Source: Leisingera thetidis (GTDB lineage: Bacteria > Pseudomonadota > Alphaproteobacteria > Rhodobacterales > Rhodobacteraceae). Taken from it: a stretch of DNA of 64,000 nucleotides. The position numbers were made by a program, and so were the translations under genes. Of this stretch, positions 32,907 through 42,984 are shown one piece after another. The stretch covers positions 1-64,000 of the forward strand of contig NZ_CP109790.1 of assembly GCF_025857195.1 (NCBI RefSeq), in the 5' to 3' direction. How positions within the stretch are numbered: position 1 is the first letter of the stretch; the number at the start of each line of letters is the position of its first letter. The notes beneath the pieces are model-generated. The model had not been told where the DNA came from. It ran no database searches and was given only the letters and a program-made list of their open reading frames with translations.

Positions 32907-34247
32907 GTGTCCTGGGACAGCAAGGTACTTTGGACGGAGGGGCTGTTTCTGCAGCCGCATCACTTCCAGCAGTCCGACCGATACAACGAGGCGCTGATTG
33001 CCGGGCTGGCGCGGCGGCTCAGCCCCTATGCCTGGGGGGTGAACGGGCTGGAGATCGACCATGAGGCGCTGAAGATCGGCCAGTTTGCGGTGAAGTCCTG
33101 CGCGGGGCTGACCCACGACGGCACGGTGTTCCGGGTGCCGATGGCGGATCCGCATCCGCCGGCCATGGAGGTGCCGACAACGGTCAAGGACTGCATCGTC
33201 TACCTGACCGTGCCGCAGCGCCGCCAGGGCGCGACGGAGGTCGATCTGAGCGGCGCCGAACGGTCGGCCAGCCGCCTGCGCCCGGACAAGCAGGAAGTGA
33301 CCGATGTGACCTCGACCGAGCGCAAGCCGGTGGAGCTGGATGTGGGCAAGATGCGTCTGCAGTTTGCGCTGGAGGTGGATGACCTGGCCGACCTGCTGGC
33401 GATCCCGCTGGCCCGCATCATCGAGGTGCGCGCCGACAAGGAGATCGTGCTGGACCAGGCCTTTGTGCCGTCCTGCCTGGATGTGCGGGCGGCGCCCGCG
33501 CTCAGCGGTTTCCTGCGCGAGCTGGAGGGGCTGCTGGCGCACCGGATGGAGGCGCTGGCGGGCCGTTTGTCGGAGGCGGGCGGCGCCCGCGGGGTGGCGG
33601 ATGTGTCGGACTTCATGCTGCTGGCGGTGGTCAACCGGATGCTGCCGCAGGTGCGCCATCTGCGCAATATCGAGAATCTGCACCCCGAACGCCTGTTCAC
33701 CCTCTGCGCCGGGCTGGCCGGAGAGCTGTCGGTGTTCATGTCGACCGAAAAACAGGCGCCGGAGTTTCCGCCCTACACCCATGACAATCTGGTGGATTGC
33801 TTTGCGCCGGTGATCCGGGTGCTGCGCCAGTATCTGAGCTCGGTGCTGGAGCAGACCGCGATCCCGATCAAGCTGGAGGCGCGCAAATACGGCATCTCGG
33901 TGGGGGTGATTGCCGACCGCAAGCTGCTGGGCAACGCCGGCTTTGTGCTGGCGGTCAGCGCCGACATCCCGGCGGAGGACGTGCGCAAGCATTTCTCCGG
34001 CCAGGCCAAGATCGGACCCGTGGAGGAGATCCGCCAGCTGGTGAACTCGGCGCTGCCGGGGATCACCCTGCGCCCGCTGCCGGTGGCGCCGCGGCAGATC
34101 CCCTATCATTCGGGTGTGGTCTACTTTGAGATGGACGCAGACAGCCCCTATTGGCGCAAGATGACCACTTCGGGCGGGATCGCGGTGCATGTGTCGGGAC
34201 AGTATCCCGGGCTCAAGATGGAGCTTTGGGCGATCCGTAATGCATAA
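32907..34247 (+). CDS. tssK: T6SS baseplate protein TssK
   Basis: Protein of 446 aa starting at GTG (AAGGAG upstream). It begins SWDSKVLWTEGLFLQPHHFQQSDRY, the TssK signature, and ends with YPGLKMELWAI. TssK trimers connect the baseplate wedge (TssFG) to the membrane complex (TssLM). It is followed by tssL with a 14-bp gap. Confidence 0.96.
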   Translation: MSWDSKVLWTEGLFLQPHHFQQSDRYNEALIAGLARRLSPYAWGVNGLEIDHEALKIGQFAVKSCAGLTHDGTVFRVPMADPHPPAMEVPTTVKDCIVYLTVPQRRQGATEVDLSGAERSASRLRPDKQEVTDVTSTERKPVELDVGKMRLQFALEVDDLADLLAIPLARIIEVRADKEIVLDQAFVPSCLDVRAAPALSGFLRELEGLLAHRMEALAGRLSEAGGARGVADVSDFMLLAVVNRMLPQVRHLRNIENLHPERLFTLCAGLAGELSVFMSTEKQAPEFPPYTHDNLVDCFAPVIRVLRQYLSSVLEQTAIPIKLEARKYGISVGVIADRKLLGNAGFVLAVSADIPAEDVRKHFSGQAKIGPVEEIRQLVNSALPGITLRPLPVAPRQIPYHSGVVYFEMDADSPYWRKMTTSGGIAVHVSGQYPGLKMELWAIRNA

Positions 34248-34261
34248 GGGAAGATGCTGAG

Positions 34262-35686
34262 ATGGCTGATTATGACGATCCCTTTGCCGAACCGGGGGAT
34301 ACCGACAAGACGGTGATCAAGCCGAACCCGGGCGGGCGGCGCCCGGCCGCGCCGATGCAGCAGCCGGAGGTGCCGCAGGCCCCGCCCGCGGCAGGACAGA
34401 CTGCCGAGCCTGCGCTGGACGCCTATGGCGTGCCGCAGGCCGCCGCACCGAAACCGCAGGCGGCGGCAGGCGGCGCCAAGGCGCCGAAGATGGCGCTGAC
34501 GGGGATGAACCAGCTGACCGCCTGTGCGTCGACCCTGTTTGCGCTGATTTCCCGCATCCGCAACCGGGCCCAGCATATGGACCCGGACGGGTTGCGCAAA
34601 AATGTCGTGGCCGAGGTGCGCGCATTTGAAAACCGCGCCCTGCAGGCGGGCATTGCCGCGCAGACGGTGAAGATCGCGCGGTATGCGCTGTGCGCAACAC
34701 TGGACGATGTGGTGCTGAACACGCCCTGGGGCGGCCAGTCCTCCTGGGGCTTGCAGTCGATGGTCGCGACCTTCCACCGGGAGGTGGTCGGCGGCGACCG
34801 GTTCTATGACCTGCTTGCACGGCTGGAGAAGGAGCCGGGCAGCAATATCGACATGCTCGAGTTCCTCTACATGTGCCTGTCGCTGGGGTTCGAGGGGCGG
34901 CTCAGGGTGGAGCAGGGCGGCTCTGAAAAGCACCTGCAGATCCGCGGCGCGCTGGCCCGGATCATCCGCAATCAGCGCGGACCGGTTGAGCGGGACTTGT
35001 CGCCGCATTGGGAAGGGCTGGTCAAACCGTTCAAGGCGCTGTCGGTCTGGCGGCTGGTGTGGATCACGCTGGCGGCCACGGCTGCGCTCTTGATGCTGCA
35101 GTTTCTGGGCCTCAGCTGGATGCTGTCGAACCAGACAGAGAATGTGGTCGGGCAGCTGACGATCGTTGATTCCGGGCGCAAGGCAGAACTGGAACGGCGC
35201 GCACCGCCGCCGCCGCCGCCGCCGCTGGCGCCAACGACCGAAGAACAGGTTGCCAAGGTTGCGGGCTTCCTGGAGCCGGAGATCAAGGAAGGCATCGTGC
35301 AGGTCTTCCAGAAGGGCAACACGCTGATCATCCGGCTGACCGGCTCGGGCATGTTCGGCTCCGGCTCTGACCAGCTGAGCAAGGCGTTCCGCAGTCCGGT
35401 GAACCGGGTGGCCGAGGCGCTGAATGACGAAAAGGGCAAGATCATCGTGGCAGGGCATTCCGACAATGTGCCGATCCGTTCCTCCCGCTTCCCGTCCAAT
35501 ATGGCGCTGTCGCTGGCACGCGCAAAATCGGTGATGGCGGGCATGGCCAGCGTGATGACCGATCCCGACCGGCTGTCGGCCGAGGGCCGCGCCGACAAGG
35601 AACCGATAGCAGACAACAGCACCCGCGCCGGGCGGGCCAAGAACCGCAGGATCGAAATCCTGCTGGTTCAGGAGGTTGAAGGATGA
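34262..35686 (+). CDS. tssL: T6SS membrane protein TssL with OmpA domain
   Basis: Protein of 474 aa. After a Pro/Ala-rich N-terminus, the DotU/IcmH-like domain spans ~80-250 (LDDVVLNTPWGGQSSWGLQSM, LEFLYMCLSLGFEGRLRV). One membrane helix lies at ~268-290. The periplasmic C-terminus (~330-474) is an OmpA peptidoglycan-binding domain (AGHSDNVPIRSSRFPSNMALS, NRRIEILLVQEVEG). This extended TssL can anchor the membrane complex to the cell wall by itself, relevant because no TssJ lipoprotein is seen. The stop overlaps tssM by 4 bp. Confidence 0.95.
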   Translation: MADYDDPFAEPGDTDKTVIKPNPGGRRPAAPMQQPEVPQAPPAAGQTAEPALDAYGVPQAAAPKPQAAAGGAKAPKMALTGMNQLTACASTLFALISRIRNRAQHMDPDGLRKNVVAEVRAFENRALQAGIAAQTVKIARYALCATLDDVVLNTPWGGQSSWGLQSMVATFHREVVGGDRFYDLLARLEKEPGSNIDMLEFLYMCLSLGFEGRLRVEQGGSEKHLQIRGALARIIRNQRGPVERDLSPHWEGLVKPFKALSVWRLVWITLAATAALLMLQFLGLSWMLSNQTENVVGQLTIVDSGRKAELERRAPPPPPPPLAPTTEEQVAKVAGFLEPEIKEGIVQVFQKGNTLIIRLTGSGMFGSGSDQLSKAFRSPVNRVAEALNDEKGKIIVAGHSDNVPIRSSRFPSNMALSLARAKSVMAGMASVMTDPDRLSAEGRADKEPIADNSTRAGRAKNRRIEILLVQEVEG

Positions 35687-38600
35687 TCCGCCGTTATATT
35701 TTTCCCCTGTTCCGGTCGATCTATACCATCCTGCTGATCCTGGCAGCTGTGCTGTCGGCCTGTGTGTGGTTTTTCGCGCCGTTCATCGGCAGCGGCGACT
35801 GGCGCCCGTTTGACGGGGTCATGGCACGGCTGATCACCATCGGGGTGATCTTCCTGCTGTATTTCATCATCATCGGCCTGATCTTCTGGCGCCGCCGCCG
35901 CAAGGACAAGGAGATGACCGAGGAGATGGCCGAAGCGGCCGACACCTCGGAAGACGATGTGCTGTCCGAGGAAATCGGCGAGCTGCGCGGCAAGTTCAAG
36001 AATGCGATGAAGGAGCTGCGCAAGTCCAAGGGCGGCCGCCGCCACCTGAACGATCTGCCGTGGTACATTATGATCGGCCCGCCGGGCGCGGGCAAGACCA
36101 CGGCAATTGTCAATTCCGGCCTGCAGTTTCCGCTGGCCGAGAAGCTGGGCAAGGCGGCGATTGGCGGTGTCGGCGGCACCCGCAACTGCGACTGGTGGTT
36201 CACCAATGACGCGGTGCTGATCGACACGGCGGGGCGTTATACCACCCAGGAAAGCGATGCGGAGGCAGATAATGCGGCCTGGCTGGGCTTCCTGGGGCTG
36301 ATGAAGAAGTACCGGAAGCGGCAGCCGATCAACGGCGCGATCATTGCGATTTCGCTGTCGGATCTGTCGTTGCAGGATGAGATCACCCAGAAAAGCCACG
36401 CCGCCGCGGTACGCCGCCGTCTGGCGGAGCTGCGCGAAAAGCTGGGCGTGCGTTTCCCGGTTTATGTGCTGTTCACCAAGGCCGACCTGATTGCCGGCTT
36501 CCAGGAGTTCCACGACAGCCTGGGCAAGGAAGACCGCGAACAGGTCTGGGGCTTCACCCTGCCGCTGCCCAAGGGCAAGAAGGAGCAGGCGCCGATTGCC
36601 GGGTTCGATGAGGAGTTCGGCCTGCTGCTGGGGCAGCTCAATGCGCAGCTTCTGGAAAAGATGCAGACCGAGACCGACCATCAGCGCCGGGCACTGATTG
36701 CGGGGTTCCCGGCACAGGTGGCCTCGATGCGCGGGGTGGCGCGCGAGTTCCTGACCGAGGTGTTCCAGGACAACCGCTATGAGCAGCGTCAGATGCTGCG
36801 GGGGATCTATTTCACATCCGGCACTCAGGAAGGCACGCCCATCGACCGGCTGATGCTGGGGATGGCGCAGACTTTCGGCATCGGGCGGCAGGCGATTGGC
36901 TCGGGGCAGGGCACCGGGCGCAGCTTCTTCCTGACCCGGCTGTTCGAGGGGGTGATGTTCCCGGAAGCGGGGCTGGTGTCGGCTGACGACAAGGTCGAGC
37001 GCCGCTACCGCTGGACCCGCCGGATTGCCATCACCGCCACCGTGCTGGTGGCGCTTGCAATGGGCGCGCTCTGGGTGCGCTCCTACCTCAGGAACACTGA
37101 TCTGATCGCCCAGGCCGAGGGCCAGGTCTCGGCCTATCAAGCCGCCGCAGCGCAATTGCCGCCGAGCCCTGTCGGGGACACCGACCTGGTGCCGGTGGCA
37201 GCGGCGCTGAACAATCTGCGCGATATGCCGGGCAACCCGGTGCTGTCCGATCCGGAGCCGGATGGGGCGATGACCTATGGCCTGTACCAGGGCGAGGTGA
37301 TCGGCACCCAGGCGGCGCAAACCTACCGCGCGGCGCTGAACCAGCGGCTGCTGCCGCGGCTGCTGGTTCGGCTGGAGCAGCAGATCGAGGGCAACATCAG
37401 CAACCCCGACACGCTTTATGAGGCGCTGAAGATCTATCTGATGCTGGGCCTGCAGGGACCGATGAACCCCGATCTGGTCAAGGAGTGGATGCGGCTGGAC
37501 TGGGAAAACATTGCCTATCCCGGCATCGCCCGCAGCCAGCTGCGCGCCGATCTGATGGACCACCTGACCGCGCTCCTGTCGCAGCCGATGGAGGAGATTG
37601 CGCTGAATGGCCCGCTGATCACCCAGGCGCAGAACATCCTGTCGGAAATGCCGCTGGCGCAGCGGGTCTACAACGGCATCCTGAATTCGCAGCAGGCGAC
37701 GGCGCTGCCGAAATGGCGGATTACCGATGTTGGCGGGCCGTCGGTCACGCGCGTGCTGGTCAGGAGCTCCGGCAAACCGCTCAACGACGGGATCGAGGGG
37801 ATCTTCACCTATGACGGCTTCCACAACGTGTTCCTGCCGGAGGCAGTCAGTGTCGCCGAACGGGTGCATCGCGAGGCCTGGGTGCTGGGCGAGCAGAATG
37901 AAGCTGCCCAAAATGAGGCGGTCCTGCTGAAGCTCAGCCGCGACGTGCTGGATCTCTACTATAACGACTTCATCAGCCGGTATGACCAGATCCTGGGGGA
38001 TATCGACATCATCCCGCTGGAATCGCTGTCCCATGCCGTGGAGGTGACAAATGTGCTGTCCGGGCCGACCTCGCCGATCGTCAATATCCTGACTGAGGTC
38101 AGCAACGAGACCCGGCTGAACGAGGACAAGTCGGTTCTGGATGCAGGCACGCTTGGTGCAGGCGCGCAGAATGTAGCGGCGATCGAGGCGCGGTCCAACT
38201 TGTCGATCCAGGGCCAGATCCTGCTGGAAGCGCTGGTTAATTCGGCCACAAACGCACCGGGGCAGGCGGCCAAGCCGCCGGGCGCCTATGTGCAGGAGCG
38301 GTTCGAATGGCTGTTTAATCTGGTGAACCGGCCTGAGGGCCAGCCCTCGCAGCTGGATGATCTGATGGGGCAGCTGCAGCTGGTCTATCAGGAGCTGAAC
38401 AAGATGTCCTTCTCTGGCGTGGCCACGGGCGGGCAAAGCGGCCAGGCGCTCTTGCAGTTCCAGCAGACCGCCAGCCGGATGGGTGGGCCTCTGCCCCGCT
38501 GGGCGACGCAAATCTCTGCTGGCTCTTCCGGGATCACCTCAGAAGGCACCCGCGCCTCGATCAACGCGCGCTGGCAATCGGCAGTGCTGCCATTCTGCGA

Positions 38601-39255
38601 ACAGGCTCTGGCCAACCGCTATCCGTTCAACCGCTCGGCACGGGCCGATGTGGCAATGGCGGATTTTGCCAAACTGTTCGCGCCGGGCGGGATGATAGAC
38701 GGGTTCTTCAATGATCAATTGTTGAAATATGTGGATACCCGCAGCCGCCCCTGGACCTGGAAACGGGTCAATGACGTGGATCTGGGCATCAGCCCGGCCG
38801 TGCTGCAGCAGATGCAGTATGCGGCTGAAATCAAGGAGGCATTTTTTGCCGGCGGCGCCCAGCCCGCGGTGCAGTTCCAGATCACCGTCAACGCGCTGGA
38901 TCCCAAGGCCAAGGAGGTCGTGCTGGAGATCGACGGCACCAAAGTGGCCTACAACCACCGTTCCGGCGCGCCGACGCCGGTGGCGGTGACCTGGCCGGGC
39001 TCGGTCGGGTTGGCACGGATCACCCTCTTGCCGCAGAAGCGTGACGCCGAGAACGTGATGTCGCGGGACGGGCCCTGGGCCTGGTTCCGGCTGCTGGATG
39101 CTGCCGAAGTGCGGCGCACCAATGTCTCCGACCGGCGCCGGGTGAATTTCCGCGTTGGCGGCCGGCTGGCGCTGTTCGAGCTGCAGTCCGGTTCGGTGAT
39201 CAACCCCTTCGCCCTGCCGGCGATGGCGAAGTTCAGCTGCCCGAAGTCGATGTGA
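35683..39255 (+). CDS. tssM: T6SS membrane protein TssM (IcmF)
   Basis: Inner-membrane protein of 1190 aa, normal TssM length. Two N-terminal membrane helices (~12-35, ~48-70) are followed by a cytoplasmic NTPase-like domain with Walker A GPPGAGKTT (~132-140). A third membrane helix at ~446-466 (AITATVLVALAMGALWV) leads to the large periplasmic domain. The Walker A motif is intact, unlike some TssM proteins. It overlaps tssL upstream and tagF downstream by 4 bp each. Confidence 0.96.
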   Translation: MIRRYIFPLFRSIYTILLILAAVLSACVWFFAPFIGSGDWRPFDGVMARLITIGVIFLLYFIIIGLIFWRRRRKDKEMTEEMAEAADTSEDDVLSEEIGELRGKFKNAMKELRKSKGGRRHLNDLPWYIMIGPPGAGKTTAIVNSGLQFPLAEKLGKAAIGGVGGTRNCDWWFTNDAVLIDTAGRYTTQESDAEADNAAWLGFLGLMKKYRKRQPINGAIIAISLSDLSLQDEITQKSHAAAVRRRLAELREKLGVRFPVYVLFTKADLIAGFQEFHDSLGKEDREQVWGFTLPLPKGKKEQAPIAGFDEEFGLLLGQLNAQLLEKMQTETDHQRRALIAGFPAQVASMRGVAREFLTEVFQDNRYEQRQMLRGIYFTSGTQEGTPIDRLMLGMAQTFGIGRQAIGSGQGTGRSFFLTRLFEGVMFPEAGLVSADDKVERRYRWTRRIAITATVLVALAMGALWVRSYLRNTDLIAQAEGQVSAYQAAAAQLPPSPVGDTDLVPVAAALNNLRDMPGNPVLSDPEPDGAMTYGLYQGEVIGTQAAQTYRAALNQRLLPRLLVRLEQQIEGNISNPDTLYEALKIYLMLGLQGPMNPDLVKEWMRLDWENIAYPGIARSQLRADLMDHLTALLSQPMEEIALNGPLITQAQNILSEMPLAQRVYNGILNSQQATALPKWRITDVGGPSVTRVLVRSSGKPLNDGIEGIFTYDGFHNVFLPEAVSVAERVHREAWVLGEQNEAAQNEAVLLKLSRDVLDLYYNDFISRYDQILGDIDIIPLESLSHAVEVTNVLSGPTSPIVNILTEVSNETRLNEDKSVLDAGTLGAGAQNVAAIEARSNLSIQGQILLEALVNSATNAPGQAAKPPGAYVQERFEWLFNLVNRPEGQPSQLDDLMGQLQLVYQELNKMSFSGVATGGQSGQALLQFQQTASRMGGPLPRWATQISAGSSGITSEGTRASINARWQSAVLPFCEQALANRYPFNRSARADVAMADFAKLFAPGGMIDGFFNDQLLKYVDTRSRPWTWKRVNDVDLGISPAVLQQMQYAAEIKEAFFAGGAQPAVQFQITVNALDPKAKEVVLEIDGTKVAYNHRSGAPTPVAVTWPGSVGLARITLLPQKRDAENVMSRDGPWAWFRLLDAAEVRRTNVSDRRRVNFRVGGRLALFELQSGSVINPFALPAMAKFSCPKSM

Positions 39256-39935
39256 TGGCAGGGTTCGGCGCATTCGGTAAGATGCCCTCGGTTGGCGACT
39301 TTTTCCGGCTGAACACGCCGGGCGGGTTCGTGCGGGTGTGGGATGAATGGCTGCAGCAGGTTATGCTGGAGGGGCAGGGGGCTTATGGCTCCGGGTTCGA
39401 CGCGCATTACATGTCGGCGCCGATCTGGCGGTTCACCCTGCCGGCCGGGCAGGCCGGAGCAGGGAAGGTAATGGGGGTGATGATGCCCTCGGTCGACCGG
39501 GTCGGGCGGCGGTTTCCGCTGACGCTGATGGCGGGTGTGCCGACGCCGGGGCCTGCGGCCCTGGACCACCTCAGCGAAGGGGCGCTGTTTGAACGGCTGG
39601 AGGATGTGGCACTGGATGCATTGGAGGACGAGATGACCAAAGACAGCCTGGCAGAGGCGCTTGCAGGTATTCCGGTTCCGGACAGGCAGACGGTTGTGCC
39701 GCTGGGCTCTGCCGGTGCGGCAATCACAGTGACCGGGGTGCAGGGGCGGGAGGCGCTGCCGCCAGCCCTGTCGGGCGAATTGCTGGAGCAACGTCTGTCC
39801 GGCTGCAGCCTGTGGGCCGCGGTGCTGGACGGGGAGCCGCGCATGATGGCCTGTCCCGGCCTGCCGCAGGGCGGCAGTGCGATGGGACTGTTTGATCTGG
39901 CTGCTCCGGTCTGGAGCGGGGCACGGCCGCTATGA
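39252..39935 (+). CDS. tagF: T6SS regulator TagF
   Basis: Protein of 227 aa of the TagF (ImpM) family, starting AGFGAFGKMPSVGDFFRLNTPGGFV with WDEWLQQ following, as typical. TagF represses T6SS assembly post-translationally, in some species by binding Fha. It overlaps both tssM and pppA by 4 bp. Here it is a stand-alone protein, whereas in some bacteria it is fused to PppA. Confidence 0.93.
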   Translation: MMAGFGAFGKMPSVGDFFRLNTPGGFVRVWDEWLQQVMLEGQGAYGSGFDAHYMSAPIWRFTLPAGQAGAGKVMGVMMPSVDRVGRRFPLTLMAGVPTPGPAALDHLSEGALFERLEDVALDALEDEMTKDSLAEALAGIPVPDRQTVVPLGSAGAAITVTGVQGREALPPALSGELLEQRLSGCSLWAAVLDGEPRMMACPGLPQGGSAMGLFDLAAPVWSGARPL

Positions 39936-40657
39936 TGAACCCGCTGCGCAAATACCGCTACACCGCGCAGACCCACGTCGGGCTCGTGCGCAAGGTCAAC
40001 GAGGATGCGGTTCTGGCGCTGCCGGAGCATGACATCTGGCTGGTGGCGGATGGCATGGGAGGCCATGATGCAGGTGATTTTGCCAGCCGGCTGATTGCCG
40101 ATGCCGTGGCAATGATTCCGCTGGGCTTGGATCCGGCGGCCCGGATGCATGCGCTGCGGGATGCGATCCAGAATGCGCATAAAGCCATCCGCGCCGAGGC
40201 GGCGGCGCGCGGCGGCGGCACCATCGGATCTACGGTCGCGGCGCTGATCATGGCCAACCAGCATTTTGTCGGCCTCTGGGCTGGGGACAGCCGCATCTAC
40301 CGGCTGCGCGGCGGGCACATCGAAATGCTGACCGAGGATCACTCGGCGGTGGCTGAATTTGTGCTGGCCGGCAAGATGACCTGGGACGAAGCGGAACAGC
40401 ATCCGCAGTCCAATGCCATCACCCGTGCAGTGGGTGTGGGAGACGAGCTGGAGATCGACAAGATCCGTGGCGAGACTGTGCCTGGCGACCGGTTTCTGAT
40501 CTGCTCTGATGGTTTGACCAAATATGCGACTTTTCAGATCCTGGAGGACGTGCTGGGCGGCACGCCGCTGGAAACCGTTGGCGACCAGCTGATTCAAATC
40601 GCGTTGAATGGCGGCGGCGGGGACAACATCACGGCGGTGGTGGTCGACGTGACCTGA
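39932..40657 (+). CDS. pppA: PP2C-type phosphatase PppA
   Basis: Protein phosphatase of 241 aa. The PPM metal-binding motifs are present: RKVNEDAVLALPEHDIWLVADGMGGHDAGD (N-terminal region), LWAGDSRIYRL, LICSDGLTKYA and the terminal GGGDNITAVVV. It should dephosphorylate Fha and oppose PpkA. It is the last gene of the plus-strand tss operon and converges on ppkA across 114 bp. Confidence 0.94.
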   Translation: MMNPLRKYRYTAQTHVGLVRKVNEDAVLALPEHDIWLVADGMGGHDAGDFASRLIADAVAMIPLGLDPAARMHALRDAIQNAHKAIRAEAAARGGGTIGSTVAALIMANQHFVGLWAGDSRIYRLRGGHIEMLTEDHSAVAEFVLAGKMTWDEAEQHPQSNAITRAVGVGDELEIDKIRGETVPGDRFLICSDGLTKYATFQILEDVLGGTPLETVGDQLIQIALNGGGGDNITAVVVDVT

Positions 40658-40771
40658 CACGGCCGTTTTCCGCTAGGATCCAAGCAGAAGATTTTCCCGC
40701 AGGACATTGCCGCCGCCGGACCGCCGGGCGAGCGGGTATTCTCCGGGCCGGGTGCCTGAGCAGCCATTGGT

Positions 40772-42940
40772 TCAGGGCTTGGCAGTCACCAGGATGCGGC
40801 TGTCCAGCGAGCGGATGCTGCTGGAATCCGCCTCATAGCTGGCCTGCAAGGCTTCGGCGAAACCCACCGCGCTTTCAGAGGTCGGGCGCATGCCGTCAAA
40901 CAGCGGCTCCGACGAATGCAACACAACAACTTTGCTCTTGCCCAGGGTGCTGTCATCGACTTTGAACGCGATGCCGCCGCCGGATGCGGATTCCTCCAGG
41001 CTGTAGGCGACCCGGACCGGGACTTCGCCGGCCGCGCCGCCGCGCAGGCTGGCCACCGCATTATCCGACCGCGAGATATTCGGCAGCAAATGGAACACAT
41101 TGCCTGACACATCAAGGATCGACACGGTCAAATAGCCGTCGGTGACGTCATCCGGCAGCACCACATCGATGACAGGGTTTTCGCCGACAAAAAAGCGGCC
41201 GGAAGGGTTGGGTTCCACGGTCTCGCCGCCGACGGCAAACGCCACTTCGGCGCCGCCGGGGGGGGCTTTGGGCAGGTGCTGCTCAACCACGCAGAGCGAG
41301 TCGTTCAGCACCTCCACATCCAGAACAACCTGCCGTTCATGGGCCAGTGCGCGAAGCGCGTCGAACAGCTCCAGCCGGGTGGCGGTGCTGGCAACCCGGC
41401 CGCTGATCAGCACGGGATCATTGGGCGCATAGCCGTCGTAATGACCGTTTCCGTCACGCAGCAGCGGGCCGCAATCGGCAAAGGCCTCCATCACCGCCTT
41501 GACCTCTGCCAACGGCAGCATTGGCAGTTCGAACCGGATCTCGGCCTTGCCTTCCAGCGCGCCGGGCAGACCGTTGCGGAACATCTCGTTGAGCATTTCC
41601 GCAACATTGGTGTCGTCAGTGGTGCCGGTGAGCCGCGCCTTGTTGTTGCTGATCACCAGACGCCATTCGCGCAGCCCCTCCAGCGGCTTCACCGTGTCCA
41701 GCACATCGGCCCCCCAGGTGTCGGCGATTGCACCAGTGGCCAGAGTCAGATCGGCATCCTGGGACAGCGCCAGCAGGGCGTTGCGCGCCGCCTCGGACGG
41801 CACATTGCCGACAATCTGCAGCGGGCCATCGGCGGGTTTCTCGGCAATCAGTGAATACGGGCGCGCAACCGGGTAGGAGGGCCCGAGGAAGCTGTCGAGC
41901 TTTCCGGTGAAAAAGGCGCCCGCCCCGCCGCCGCCGATCAGCAGCAGGACCGCCAGTCCAGCCCACAGCCCGCCGCGCCCGCCCTTGCCCCCTGATGCCC
42001 CGGCCGGAGACGGCTTGGAAGCGGGGGCGGGCGGCGGTGCGGGTTTGCTGGTCTGCGGCACGATGATGGTGGCGTCTTCAGCCGGGGCATCCAGCACATC
42101 GCTCAGGCTGCCGCCATCGGGGGTGTCCAGAAATGCCAGCACCTCAGCAGCTGTCTGGAACCGGTCGTTCGGATCGGGCGCGCACATCCGCTCGATCAGT
42201 GTTTTCAGCGGCTCAGGAAGACCATCCGTGTCAAGGTGTTTCTGTTTGTTCTCAACCACTTCCATCGGATTGGCGCCCAGCTTGGGCGCTGCGCCGCGGA
42301 AATTGGCCAGAAGCAGTGCGCCCAGCGAGTAGATATCCGAGCGCGCGTCGGTGTTGCCGCTCATCTGCTCGGGCGCGGCATAGGAATACTTGCCGGCAAA
42401 CTCATTGCCGACAATGGTCTGGGCGCCCGGGTTGGTGTCCTTGGCGATGCCGAAGTCGATGATCACCGCCTCGGCCGGGTCGCCGCCGCGCAGGATGATA
42501 TTGTCGGGGCTGAGATCGCGGTGGACGATGTTGCGGGCATGCGCGGCCTGCAGCCCTTCCGCCACCCGGCGGCAGATCACCAGCAGGTCCTCAGCCGCCA
42601 TCGGCCCCTGTTTCAGCCGTTTGTCGAGTCCCGGCCCTTCGACGTAGTCCATCAGCAGGTAGATATGGCCGTCCGGCGTGCGGTGGTTTTCCGAATATCG
42701 CACCACGGCGGCATGGCGGATTTCGCGGATATTCTCTTCGCGCGCCATCAGGACGGTAAAGTCCTCATTGGCGGCCAGTTCCTGCTTCAGTACCTTCAAG
42801 GCCACCAGGTTGCCGGAAATTTCCGAGCGTGCCTTGTAAACATGGGACGTGCCGCCGCGGCCCAGCAGGCATTCAATCCTGTAGGTATTGTTCAGCAGAT
42901 CACCCGGCTGGAACAAGTCGCCAGGGCGCGATTCAAGCAT
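40772..42940 (-). CDS. ppkA: T6SS Ser/Thr kinase PpkA with DUF4384-type C-terminus
   Basis: Membrane kinase of 722 aa. The kinase domain (~18-275) has all key residues: K49 (VALKVL), D142 in HRDLSPDN and D162 in DFG. A Pro/Ala-rich linker is followed by one membrane helix (~328-350, WAGLAVLLLIGGGGAGAFF). The outside part has a BON-like region and a C-terminal DUF4384-type domain (FFVGENPVIDVVLPDD, GNVFHLLPNISRSDN), probably the signal-sensing half. It is alone on the minus strand, convergent with pppA, so its dosage can be set separately. The periplasmic half resembles that of the TonB-like protein at 6146, suggesting a shared ligand or partner. Confidence 0.93.
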   Translation of the reverse strand: MLESRPGDLFQPGDLLNNTYRIECLLGRGGTSHVYKARSEISGNLVALKVLKQELAANEDFTVLMAREENIREIRHAAVVRYSENHRTPDGHIYLLMDYVEGPGLDKRLKQGPMAAEDLLVICRRVAEGLQAAHARNIVHRDLSPDNIILRGGDPAEAVIIDFGIAKDTNPGAQTIVGNEFAGKYSYAAPEQMSGNTDARSDIYSLGALLLANFRGAAPKLGANPMEVVENKQKHLDTDGLPEPLKTLIERMCAPDPNDRFQTAAEVLAFLDTPDGGSLSDVLDAPAEDATIIVPQTSKPAPPPAPASKPSPAGASGGKGGRGGLWAGLAVLLLIGGGGAGAFFTGKLDSFLGPSYPVARPYSLIAEKPADGPLQIVGNVPSEAARNALLALSQDADLTLATGAIADTWGADVLDTVKPLEGLREWRLVISNNKARLTGTTDDTNVAEMLNEMFRNGLPGALEGKAEIRFELPMLPLAEVKAVMEAFADCGPLLRDGNGHYDGYAPNDPVLISGRVASTATRLELFDALRALAHERQVVLDVEVLNDSLCVVEQHLPKAPPGGAEVAFAVGGETVEPNPSGRFFVGENPVIDVVLPDDVTDGYLTVSILDVSGNVFHLLPNISRSDNAVASLRGGAAGEVPVRVAYSLEESASGGGIAFKVDDSTLGKSKVVVLHSSEPLFDGMRPTSESAVGFAEALQASYEADSSSIRSLDSRILVTAKP

Positions 42941-42984
42941 GTAGTTCTCCCTGGCCCTAAATCCGGCGCGGGTCCGGGCTGCGC

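Noticed and set aside
35668..38511. 947-codon open frame on the minus strand
   Set aside because: Antisense shadow of tssM with no family resemblance.
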